NCBI GenBank assembly: GCA_947441325.1
Contig: CANETR010000004.1
Location: 1-18,295, forward strand
From: Saprospiraceae bacterium
GTDB taxonomy: Bacteria > Bacteroidota > Bacteroidia > Chitinophagales > Saprospiraceae
DNA: 18,295 nucleotides
Direction of reading: 5' to 3'
A program made the position numbers and the translations under genes. Within the stretch, counting starts at the first letter, position 1. Each line of letters starts with the position of its first letter. Of the stretch, positions 8,861 to 15,705 are shown piece after piece. The notes beneath the pieces are model-generated. The model saw only the letters and a program-made list of their open reading frames with translations, did not search any database and was not told the DNA's origin.

Positions 8861-8942
8861 CGAATTGAACTGCTAAACTATGTTTTGCTGTTTCAAAACG
8901 AATAAATTTCATTTTTAAGACTTTTAGAACTCCGTCTTTAAT

Positions 8943-10391
8943 ATGTTCAATATACCCGATAACGAAACCTCCATCATTAAAGTAATTGGTGTTGGTGGCG
9001 GTGGAAGTAATGCAGTTTCCTACATGTATAAACAGGGAATTGTAGGTGTTGATTTCGCCATCTGCAATACCGATAATCAGGCTATGGCCCAAAGTCATGT
9101 ACCTGTTAAAATACAACTTGGTATGAGTCTTACCGAGGGTAGAGGGGCTGGTTCTAAGCCAAATGTTGGTCGAGAATGTTGTCTCGAATCGCTTGAAGAT
9201 GTAAAAACTTTCTTCTCTGAAAATACAAAGATGCTCTTTGTTACCGCCGGTATGGGTGGTGGTACCGGCACAGGTGCTGCTCCCGTTATTGCTAAAGCGG
9301 CAAGAGAAATGGATATTCTTACCGTGGCGATTGTTACGATGCCTTTTACTTTTGAAGGAAGACGTCGTTCACAACAGGCATTTGAAGGATTGGCAGAATT
9401 GAAGAAAAATGTGGATACGCTCATTGTTATTTCCAACGATAAGCTCCGCAAAATTTTCGGCAATCTAACTATTACCAATGCATTTGCACAAGCCGATGAG
9501 ATTTTGACAACCGCTGCTAAAGGCATTGCCGAAATCATCACTGTGCCGGGTTATGTAAACGTTGACTTTGAAGACGTTAATACAGTTATGCGCGATTCGG
9601 GTGTAGCCGTAATGGGAACAGCTGCTGTTGAAGGTGAAGACCGTGCCATTCGTGCAGTTGAGGCTGCACTTCAGTCACCGCTTCTCGAAGATAGTGATAT
9701 CAAAGGTGCCAAACATATCCTGCTTAATATTTCATCTGGTGCCCGCGAGGTGACTATGGATGAGATTTTTGAGATTACAGAATATGTTCAGGAAGAAGCC
9801 GGACAAGGTACCGATCTTATCTGGGGTAACTGTTTTGATGAATCTTTAGGCGAAAAACTTTCTGTAACAGTTATCGCTACCGGATTTAGCAGTAACAAGA
9901 AAGAAGGGCAAAACCGTACTGCTTTCAACGAAATGTCGAATGCGGGTACCGATAAAAAAGTTGGTCCGCAAATCGAAAAGCAGCCTGTACGTGTCAATCT
10001 TGATGATGATGACGATTTTAGCAATTTTTCAAAGAACAGTGCTTTCAAAATGGAGCAGGATCAACAAAATTCCTTCGGAAAAAAGATTGAGCCTATCCAG
10101 TCAAAGATGTTAAATGAATCTCCTGAACCTTATTTTAAAGAAGAAGATCATTTTGCTCAAAATGAAAATGCTGAAGACAGAAAGCATAGACAGAAAGCTC
10201 AGGGTTATAAAATTGATAGTCCCGAATTGATTAGTGAGCTCGAAAACAAGCCGGCTTACCTCAGAAAAGGCCTCAAATTGGATAATGTAGAGCATTCTTC
10301 CGAAAAGAATCTTTCCCGTTGGGTGATTAGCGATGAAGCTGCACCTGAAATAAAAGATTCAAATTCTTATTTACACGACAATGTTGATTAG
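8943..10391 (+). CDS. ftsZ: FtsZ, tubulin-like cell-division GTPase
   Basis: FtsZ polymerises with GTP into the Z ring. The 482-aa protein has IGVGGGGSNAV (G18-V25), the tubulin signature GMGGGTGTG at 103-111, and the catalytic T7 loop NVDFEDV at 206-212, where the more common form is NxDFADV. The globular core ends near residue 320 (VTVIATGF). A long polar linker of about 115 residues follows, with an acidic DDDDDF patch. The C-terminal interaction region is of Bacteroidota type: PAYLRKGLKL from P437, then SRWVIS and the terminal NSYLHDNVD, instead of the classical DIPxFL peptide. It is the last gene of the cluster, with a terminator 31 bp after its stop. Confidence 0.97.
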   Translation: MFNIPDNETSIIKVIGVGGGGSNAVSYMYKQGIVGVDFAICNTDNQAMAQSHVPVKIQLGMSLTEGRGAGSKPNVGRECCLESLEDVKTFFSENTKMLFVTAGMGGGTGTGAAPVIAKAAREMDILTVAIVTMPFTFEGRRRSQQAFEGLAELKKNVDTLIVISNDKLRKIFGNLTITNAFAQADEILTTAAKGIAEIITVPGYVNVDFEDVNTVMRDSGVAVMGTAAVEGEDRAIRAVEAALQSPLLEDSDIKGAKHILLNISSGAREVTMDEIFEITEYVQEEAGQGTDLIWGNCFDESLGEKLSVTVIATGFSSNKKEGQNRTAFNEMSNAGTDKKVGPQIEKQPVRVNLDDDDDFSNFSKNSAFKMEQDQQNSFGKKIEPIQSKMLNESPEPYFKEEDHFAQNENAEDRKHRQKAQGYKIDSPELISELENKPAYLRKGLKLDNVEHSSEKNLSRWVISDEAAPEIKDSNSYLHDNVD

Positions 10392-10422
10392 TGTTTAATC
10401 AGTAAAATATTTTCCATCCTAG

Positions 10423-10452
10423 AAGCTGCCTTATGGCAGCTTTTTTTTTTTT
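10423..10452 (+). terminator. intrinsic terminator ending the dcw cluster
   Basis: A perfect 8-bp stem AAGCTGCC/GGCAGCTT (10423-10430 and 10435-10442) with a TTAT loop is followed by an uninterrupted run of T's to 10452. It separates ftsZ from the three-gene unit that follows. Confidence 0.92.
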
Positions 10453-10541
10453 GGAAAAAAGCGCCAATATAGGATTTTATATCGACATAAACAAGACAGT
10501 TTCACTTATTTTAATATGCGTATGTAATAGTAAAGAAACAA

Positions 10542-10573
10542 CTTGTCTTTAATTAGTTAAATCTTTATATTTG
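10542..10573 (+). promoter_or_regulatory. strong Bacteroidota-type promoter of the three-gene unit
   Basis: CTTG at 10542-10545 (-33 element), exactly 20 bases, then TATATTTG at 10566-10573, a full match to the TAnnTTTG -7 consensus. The expected transcript start near 10580 gives a leader of about 35 bases before the ATG at 10615. No other promoter-like pair of this quality is seen in the window, and it drives genes of unknown function rather than the essential cluster. The leader is AT-rich with no Shine-Dalgarno sequence. Confidence 0.7.
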
Positions 10574-10614
10574 AATGTAGGAATTATTCATATAATACAA
10601 TAAACCAAAACTTT

Positions 10615-11823
10615 ATGGCTGAAGATTTAAGCCTTGACAGTATCAAGGAAATGAAAAAAGCCGAGTACATTAAGGCTTTTAAAAACAAAGCAGCCTGGAA
10701 AAAAGCAAAAGCGGCAATTTTTCTGGTCGATTATAAGCTCGAAGGCAAAAAAGCAGTAATTGCTATACCTTTTAAAAAAGAGAATGAGATGAAACTTGAG
10801 ATGAAAAGGCTCAAAAAGGAAAAGCTGCATTTACTAAAAAAATCAGGAGGAGGTACTATTTTATTCGGCAAAAATGCCAGTGGTGAAAGAGAGGCAAAAA
10901 TAGAAATTAATATCGGTGGACTGAAACCGGAATTGTTAATCCTAAAGGGAAGTCCGCTTTTTGATAAAATTAAAGTCAAAATACAGGCAATCCAGGTAGG
11001 TGAAGCAATTAATGATGCAGCTGCCTCTGCAGGGGAAGTTGATCCCAATGAAAATCTGCCTGAGGATAAATTTGAGGATGTAGCAATTGACGAAAGTACA
11101 GATGATTTTGTATCAGAGTCTGCTGATGATGAAATGACAAAGGCAGCGCCAAATCCCAAAAAAGAAAAATTGTTGAATGCCTTAAAAACTTTAAAAGAAA
11201 ATGCTGATAAGTTAAAAGCTGCTTTTGGCAAAATTACTTTAGATAAAGTTCAGGCCAATGCAGATAAATTGAAAACTGCACTCGATAAGATTTTGTCTGA
11301 AGCAAAGGAATTTGTTAATGAAGTGGGTGATGAAGCTCAGGAACTGATAAAGGAAGTAAGAAATATAGTTAAAGAGGCTTTGAATCCTGAAGAAAATTCT
11401 AATAATGCTGCTGCCATTGATAAAAATAAACTTCAACATTATGCTGATCAAGGTAGGTTAATTGCTGAAGAGTTCAAGGCATTACAGGCAACCATAAAAA
11501 AGAATCTTGCGGATCTTCTTTCAGAAAAAGAAGATGTTGATCTTGTTAAAAAAATGGTTGAAAAAGTTCAAAAGCACAATACTATTTTCGAATCTATGTT
11601 AAAGGAAGAGAAGGAAAAGGTTCAAAAAATGAACGATACCATAAGTGCCAAAATAAGACCAGAACTTGATAAAATGATGAAAGATGTGTTAAGATATCTC
11701 AAAGTCAGAGATGAAATAATGGTCAATTTTGAAAGAGGTAAAGAAGCGGCAATTAAAGGAATTGATGATATGAAAGCACGTATTGAAAAAATAAAAGCAG
11801 ACCTGAAAAATTTGTCTAACTAA
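10615..11823 (+). CDS. unknown protein: basic beta domain plus long coiled coil
   Basis: I do not recognise this 402-aa protein. It has no signal peptide or membrane segment, so it is probably cytoplasmic. Residues 1-130 look like a compact, Lys-rich alpha/beta domain, with strands around AAIFLVDY, KAVIAIPF, GTILFGK, AKIEINI and ELLILKG. Residues 140-178 are a very acidic, probably disordered linker (rich in D, E and S). Residues 183-402 are almost entirely helical with heptad-like Leu/Ile/Ala spacing, predicted coiled coil. This part contains a short tandem repeat, NADKLKAAFGKITLD at 196-210 against NADKLKTALDKILSE at 215-229. It is the first gene after the promoter at 10542 and lies 15 bp from the next gene, so the two are probably co-transcribed. 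The coiled coil suggests self-assembly or a scaffold, which is inference only. Confidence 0.85.
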   Translation: MAEDLSLDSIKEMKKAEYIKAFKNKAAWKKAKAAIFLVDYKLEGKKAVIAIPFKKENEMKLEMKRLKKEKLHLLKKSGGGTILFGKNASGEREAKIEINIGGLKPELLILKGSPLFDKIKVKIQAIQVGEAINDAAASAGEVDPNENLPEDKFEDVAIDESTDDFVSESADDEMTKAAPNPKKEKLLNALKTLKENADKLKAAFGKITLDKVQANADKLKTALDKILSEAKEFVNEVGDEAQELIKEVRNIVKEALNPEENSNNAAAIDKNKLQHYADQGRLIAEEFKALQATIKKNLADLLSEKEDVDLVKKMVEKVQKHNTIFESMLKEEKEKVQKMNDTISAKIRPELDKMMKDVLRYLKVRDEIMVNFERGKEAAIKGIDDMKARIEKIKADLKNLSN

Positions 11824-11838
11824 ACTAAAACTATAGAT

Positions 11839-13266
11839 ATGGATATCTCAGAACAAATAAATGAGCTTCGTGAGTTGTACAGGATTAGGATAATCTATTA
11901 TGAAAGAGATGGGGAATTGAGTAATGATGAGTGGAAAAATCTCGAAATGATTGAGCAGGAAATTCTTAAACTTGAACGTGCCTATCAGGAAAAGACAGAA
12001 CGGCAGCCTGAAGCTGCTAAAGGATCTATCAAATACGATTCTTCAAAAAACTATGGTGATCCTTTAAAGGACGAAAAAACTGGAGGGAAAGATCGTAATA
12101 AAGATGGTGTAGGAGATAGAACAAGTGCTGTTTCTTCAAGCTCATCTGTGAAAAAAGAACTTGAAATTTCTCTTGATGGGATTAAAGCAGCGATAGGTGG
12201 CGAAGTCTCGGCCAAGTGGAGTATAGAGCAGGGTTTTCCAATCTATGCCGGTGTTGATTTTATTCTTGGTTTTGAAATAGGTTTCTCGGCCTCTGTTATG
12301 TCCGGTGGGGAAATTAACTGGGCAAACGATCAGGCATCAATTGAAGTTAAATATTCCAATGCAGTCTCTGGTAAAATTAAAATAGCAATCTTATTACTCA
12401 AGGCAGTTGAAGTTTCAGGAAATCCATCAATTTCAGCATCTTTTGTAGTGAGTACTAAGCTGACTGGAAATTACCAAACCAAAACCTGGGATTGGATGCT
12501 TTTTGGTATGAGCGGTGGTATAAATGGCGGATTTACTGTAGATATTGGTCCAGGTGGTGTTGCTAAACAATTCTTAGACAGTTTGAACAAAAGCCTTTCC
12601 AGGTCTTTATCATTTTCATACAATGTCATTTCTGCTGAGTTCCTCAAAATTGAGTCAATTAAACCCAAAAATGACAAAAAACTATGGGTGCCAAGTGAGC
12701 TCTCTTTTAAGCCGGGGCAGGCACTGGAGGATTTGAAGAAAGCAGCAGAGCAATACAAGCAAAAAATTGATAGAGTTGTTGAATCTTTGAAATCAGGAGC
12801 TATACAAGCTGTTGATATTGTTGATAAGGGTATTGATGAAACATTATCTTACATTTCTTCTTTGCCGGCAGCAGCAGGTGCCGCTTTTTTTGATATTGAA
12901 GATGTAGCCATAAGTACTAGTGTTGATAAATCTTCATATACAGTAGGGCAAACAATTAGTGTAACAGTTAACTTGAGAGCTGATAATGATGATGAAATTA
13001 ATAATGATCAACATGAGGCAGTCTATGTAATTGAACTTAGACACAAAAGTTCAGGAAACAAAGTTCATGCAAGTTACCAGAGTGAAAAAATTAACTTACC
13101 TGAGGAGGATTATATAAATTACAGAAAAGAGTGCTCATTACAAATACCAGGAAATATCGACAAAAGCTTAAGTGCCAATGGATGGTATATTAATGCAACT
13201 GTTAAGTTGAATCAAAACGCAAATCAGATATTTAGTGGTCAGAGTGCTAATTTTATCATTCAATAA
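11839..13266 (+). CDS. unknown protein: Gly/aromatic beta region, Ca-loop motif, Ig-like C-terminus
   Basis: This 475-aa protein is not recognised. Residues 1-52 are a charged helical segment. A polar linker contains DRNKDGVGD (85-93), which fits the DxNxDGxGD calcium-loop pattern of thrombospondin type-3 repeats. Residues 106-275 are rich in Gly, Ser and alternating hydrophobic residues (YAGVDFILGFEIGFSASVMSGG, WMLFGMSGGINGGFTVDIG), suggesting many amphipathic beta strands. Residues 296-340 are helical. Residues 352-475 look like an Ig-like or macroglobulin-type beta sandwich, opening with SVDKSSYTVGQTISVTVNL and ending in strand FSGQSANFIIQ. No N-terminal signal peptide is visible, although calcium loops and such beta domains are more typical of exported proteins. 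It could be a pore-former, a structural protein or cargo of a dedicated export route, and I cannot choose between these. Confidence 0.85.
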   Translation: MDISEQINELRELYRIRIIYYERDGELSNDEWKNLEMIEQEILKLERAYQEKTERQPEAAKGSIKYDSSKNYGDPLKDEKTGGKDRNKDGVGDRTSAVSSSSSVKKELEISLDGIKAAIGGEVSAKWSIEQGFPIYAGVDFILGFEIGFSASVMSGGEINWANDQASIEVKYSNAVSGKIKIAILLLKAVEVSGNPSISASFVVSTKLTGNYQTKTWDWMLFGMSGGINGGFTVDIGPGGVAKQFLDSLNKSLSRSLSFSYNVISAEFLKIESIKPKNDKKLWVPSELSFKPGQALEDLKKAAEQYKQKIDRVVESLKSGAIQAVDIVDKGIDETLSYISSLPAAAGAAFFDIEDVAISTSVDKSSYTVGQTISVTVNLRADNDDEINNDQHEAVYVIELRHKSSGNKVHASYQSEKINLPEEDYINYRKECSLQIPGNIDKSLSANGWYINATVKLNQNANQIFSGQSANFIIQ

Positions 13267-13278
13267 TTTTTTAATATT

Positions 13279-13770
13279 ATGAAAAAATTATTCTTATCAA
13301 CATTGCTCAGTTTTGCTGTTATTGGTTTAATCTCAGCCCAATCACGTGAAAACGACATTCCTACTGATAAGTTGCCAAAGGAGGTAAAAACTGTTTTGGA
13401 GCAATATCTAACAATTCTACGAACTAGTGCCGACATTGACCAATGTGCAGGAAAATTTCTAGACTTAGCTGGCGGAGGTCTTGTAAATGAAAATGCTAAA
13501 TCGTTGCGACAGGATGTAGCGCGTTTTTCACTGAATAAAGACTTTAGTAATGTGAAATTTTATGCCAATCCTTTAAAAATCAGCAGAGTAAATCTAAGTT
13601 ATTCAAATGGTGATGGCTTTGGCTGGTCAGCGATAAAAGGTAAAAAATATAAAATCTGGATTGAAAAGGCCGATAAATCTAATGGCATGCCCGCACCTGT
13701 TTCGATTCTTGTGCCCGAAGGACATGAAAGTATCAAAGTTCCAAAAGTAGTGAATATCGGTTCGTTTTAG
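13279..13770 (+). CDS. small exported protein of unknown function
   Basis: This 163-aa protein begins with a clear signal peptide: MKK, a hydrophobic stretch LFLSTLLSFAVIGLI, and a likely signal peptidase I site after SA at residue 20. There is no lipobox cysteine at the cleavage site, so it is probably periplasmic or surface-released rather than a lipoprotein. The mature part has an N-terminal helix (KLPKEVKTVLEQYLTILRTSADIDQCAGKF), a Gly-rich segment, and a beta-rich C-terminal half (VNLSYSNGDGFGWSAIKGKKYKIWIEK, APVSILVPEG). One cysteine is present. No T9SS C-terminal sorting domain is evident. It starts 12 bp after the preceding gene and ends the unit. A role as partner or immunity factor of the 475-aa protein is possible but unsupported. 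Confidence 0.82.
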   Translation: MKKLFLSTLLSFAVIGLISAQSRENDIPTDKLPKEVKTVLEQYLTILRTSADIDQCAGKFLDLAGGGLVNENAKSLRQDVARFSLNKDFSNVKFYANPLKISRVNLSYSNGDGFGWSAIKGKKYKIWIEKADKSNGMPAPVSILVPEGHESIKVPKVVNIGSF

Positions 13771-13791
13771 TAAAATCCGCTCAAAATTAAG

Positions 13792-13829
13792 AAAGGAGTG
13801 ACTAGGTTAAAATCCCGGTCACTCCTTTT
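13792..13829. terminator. bidirectional terminator between convergent units
   Basis: A perfect 11-bp stem AAAGGAGTGAC/GTCACTCCTTT (13792-13802 and 13818-13828) encloses a 15-base loop that can pair a little further. CCTTTTATT follows on the + strand. On the - strand the hairpin is followed by CTTAATTTT. It lies 22 bp past the 163-aa gene and 20 bp from the porX stop, so it can serve both. Confidence 0.85.
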
Positions 13830-13848
13830 ATTATTTGATTAGAAAGCA

Positions 13849-15411
13849 TTATCTGCTGCGCAGTTTTATAATCGGTACAATAATTTCCTCTAAGGAGATA
13901 CCACCATGTTGGAAAGTATCTTTATAATAATTATTGAAGTGGTTGTAATTGTTCGGGTATAGGAAGAACTTATCGCCTTTTGCAAAGATGAAAGTTGAAC
14001 TGACATTAGGCCTGGGAAGCTTTCCGTCTTCAGGTTTTTTAAGATCAAAAACATCTTTTTTATCGTATTGAAGATTGCGGCCCACTTTATAACGCAAATT
14101 GGTAGTCGTTTCACGGTCTCCTACAACTTTTGAGGCATCCTGCACCCTGATGCTTCCGTGGTCGGTGCCAATGAATAGCTGAATGTTTTTCTGTTCCGAC
14201 AAAACCTTAAGAGCCTCCCAGATAGGGGAGTGCTCGAACCAAGAGACAGTAAGCGAACGATAAGCTTTCTCGTCACCGGCAAGTTCCTTCAGGATTTCCA
14301 TCTCGGTACGAGCATGGGAGAGCATATCGATAAAATTATACACAATGCAAAGCAGGTTATTGTGTGCATAATTAAGGATATTATCTGCCATGGCTTTGCC
14401 ATTTTCGGTGCTCGTTATTTTGATGTAATCATATTTTATAGGTTTGCGGAAAACCCTTTTGATTTGTTCCCCCAAAAAGTCTTTTTCATGTAGATTTTTT
14501 CCGCCGCGTTCATTGTCATTAAACCACATATCTGGAAAATTCTTTTCAATATCAGATGGCATCATGCCTGCAAAAATGGAGTTGCGGCTGTATTGTGTGG
14601 TGGTGGGCAATATGGCATAAAAATACTCCTCTTCCTCTACTTTGTAATAACGCGATACAATTGGCTCAATCATTTTCCACTGGTCATAGCGCAAATTGTC
14701 CAAAAGTAAAAAAACGGTGAGTCTGTCGTCCTTAACATCGGGAAAAACCATGGAGCGCAGCACATCGTGCGACATTACCGGCGGATTGTTCTTGTTATCG
14801 AGCCAATCGAGGTAGTTTTTGGTGATGAATTTAGAAAATTCAGAATTGGCAGTTTCCTTTTGAGTTGCCAGAATTTCCTGCATATTGGTAATCTTCGATT
14901 CATCTAATTGCAGCTCCCAATGAATGATTTTTTTATAAATGGCAGCCCATTCAGCCGCATCCATGCTATTGTTAATTTCATTGAGTATATTCCTGAATTC
15001 CTGTTGGTATTTCATGGAAGTTTCTTCCTGAACGAGTCTTTTACCGTCCACGAGTTTGCGCAGCGTACTGAGTACCTGTACCGGGTTGACAGGTTTGATA
15101 AGGTAGTCGCTTATTTTTGAACCGATTGCCTGTTCCATTACCCCTTCTTCCTCATTTTTAGTAATCATTACAACTGGCATGTGGGGTGCAATCTGCTTGA
15201 TTTTGTCGAGCGTGTCAAGTCCGGAAATTCCGGGCATACTTTCGTCCAAAAAAACTACATCGATTTTTCCGGGATTTCCCTCAATTTCATCTATTGCATC
15301 GTGCCCGTTACTCACCGTGATCACTTCATATCCCTTGTTTTCCAAGAACATAATCTGCGGTTTCAGCATGGCGATTTCATCATCTGCCCAAAGAATTTTT
15401 ACTTTTTCCAT
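13849..15411 (-). CDS. porX: PorX, response regulator with PglZ phosphatase domain
   Basis: PorX is the two-component regulator of the type IX secretion system. In Porphyromonas gingivalis it works with the PorY kinase and sigma factor SigP. Its PglZ domain has been reported to hydrolyse oligonucleotide signals. The 520-aa product has an N-terminal receiver domain (about 1-120) with acidic pair D10/D11, phospho-acceptor D56 in FLDESMPG, T84 and K106. A helical linker spans about 125-215. The PglZ alkaline-phosphatase-like domain runs from about 220 to 520, with metal-binding LLLDNLRYD (D238), the presumed nucleophile within PTTTQYSRN (T270-T272) and the TDHGS motif (D417, H418). All key residues are present. 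It ends convergently with the three-gene unit and is divergent from the aminotransferase gene. The start at 15411 is preceded by AT-rich DNA with no convincing -7 element. Confidence 0.95.
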   Translation of the reverse strand: MEKVKILWADDEIAMLKPQIMFLENKGYEVITVSNGHDAIDEIEGNPGKIDVVFLDESMPGISGLDTLDKIKQIAPHMPVVMITKNEEEGVMEQAIGSKISDYLIKPVNPVQVLSTLRKLVDGKRLVQEETSMKYQQEFRNILNEINNSMDAAEWAAIYKKIIHWELQLDESKITNMQEILATQKETANSEFSKFITKNYLDWLDNKNNPPVMSHDVLRSMVFPDVKDDRLTVFLLLDNLRYDQWKMIEPIVSRYYKVEEEEYFYAILPTTTQYSRNSIFAGMMPSDIEKNFPDMWFNDNERGGKNLHEKDFLGEQIKRVFRKPIKYDYIKITSTENGKAMADNILNYAHNNLLCIVYNFIDMLSHARTEMEILKELAGDEKAYRSLTVSWFEHSPIWEALKVLSEQKNIQLFIGTDHGSIRVQDASKVVGDRETTTNLRYKVGRNLQYDKKDVFDLKKPEDGKLPRPNVSSTFIFAKGDKFFLYPNNYNHFNNYYKDTFQHGGISLEEIIVPIIKLRSR

Positions 15412-15534
15412 TTATGTTATTTTATGTTTTAGGATAAACCTTCAGTTTCTTAACGATCATTATTTAAAAGCGGTTGTTAAGATACTCAATTTTTTATTTT
15501 TTATATGATTGCTTAACGCTAAAAACGCCCTTTT

Positions 15535-15566
15535 CTTTTATTTTCGATGATTTAAAATTATTTTTG
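15535..15566 (+). promoter_or_regulatory. candidate promoter of the aminotransferase gene
   Basis: TATTTTTG at 15559-15566 fully matches the TAnnTTTG -7 consensus. The -33 region, 20 bases upstream, is only a T-rich stretch (CTTT) without the expected G, so the pair is incomplete. A start near 15573 would place the whole period-7 repeat array (15579-15704) in the 5' leader of the mRNA. Confidence 0.4.
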
Positions 15567-15578
15567 TGTTTGGAGGGT

Positions 15579-15704
15579 GAAAGATGAAAGAAGAAAGATC
15601 GAAAGATATCTTAATACTTGATACCTGATACCTGATACCTGATACCTGATACAAATTTCAGCCCTCTAATTTTTGCCTTCTAATTTCCAACTTCTTACTT
15701 CACA
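15579..15704 (+). repeat. degenerate period-7 repeat array ahead of the aminotransferase
   Basis: The leader divides almost entirely into 7-base units of three kinds. First come GAAAGAT, GAAAGAA, GAAAGATC and GAAAGAT (15579-15607). Four exact GATACCT copies follow, then GATACAA (15620-15654). The last block is CCTCTAA, TTTTTGC, CTTCTAA, TTTCCAA, CTTCTTA and CTTCACA (15663-15704), which stops one base before the ATG. The GAAAGAT unit is the reverse complement of the ATCTTTC unit upstream of mraY, and CTTCTAA occurs in both arrays. There is no spacer structure, so it is not a CRISPR. Confidence 0.85.
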
Positions 15705-15705
15705 T

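Noticed and set aside
9095..9541. 148-codon open frame antisense to ftsZ
   Set aside because: It is a shadow of the conserved ftsZ core with no recognisable protein features.
10731..11231. 166-codon open frame on the - strand
   Set aside because: It lies entirely antisense to the 402-aa gene. Its Ser/Phe/Leu-rich product is the typical complement of a Lys/Glu-rich coding sequence, and it has no promoter or domain.
10392..13848. Insertion element or phage island carrying the three unknown genes
   Set aside because: No transposase, integrase, flanking direct repeats or tRNA was seen, and base composition looks similar to the neighbours by eye.
14230..14493. Open frame on the + strand inside porX
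   Set aside because: It is a shadow of the PglZ domain coding sequence, with no start context or domain.
15579..15704. CRISPR-like array
   Set aside because: Units are 7 bases, contiguous and degenerate, with no spacers and no cas genes nearby.
15673..15705. Upstream TTG start for the aminotransferase
   Set aside because: The added 11 residues would be encoded by the period-7 repeat, and the ATG at 15706 fits the normal family N-terminus.
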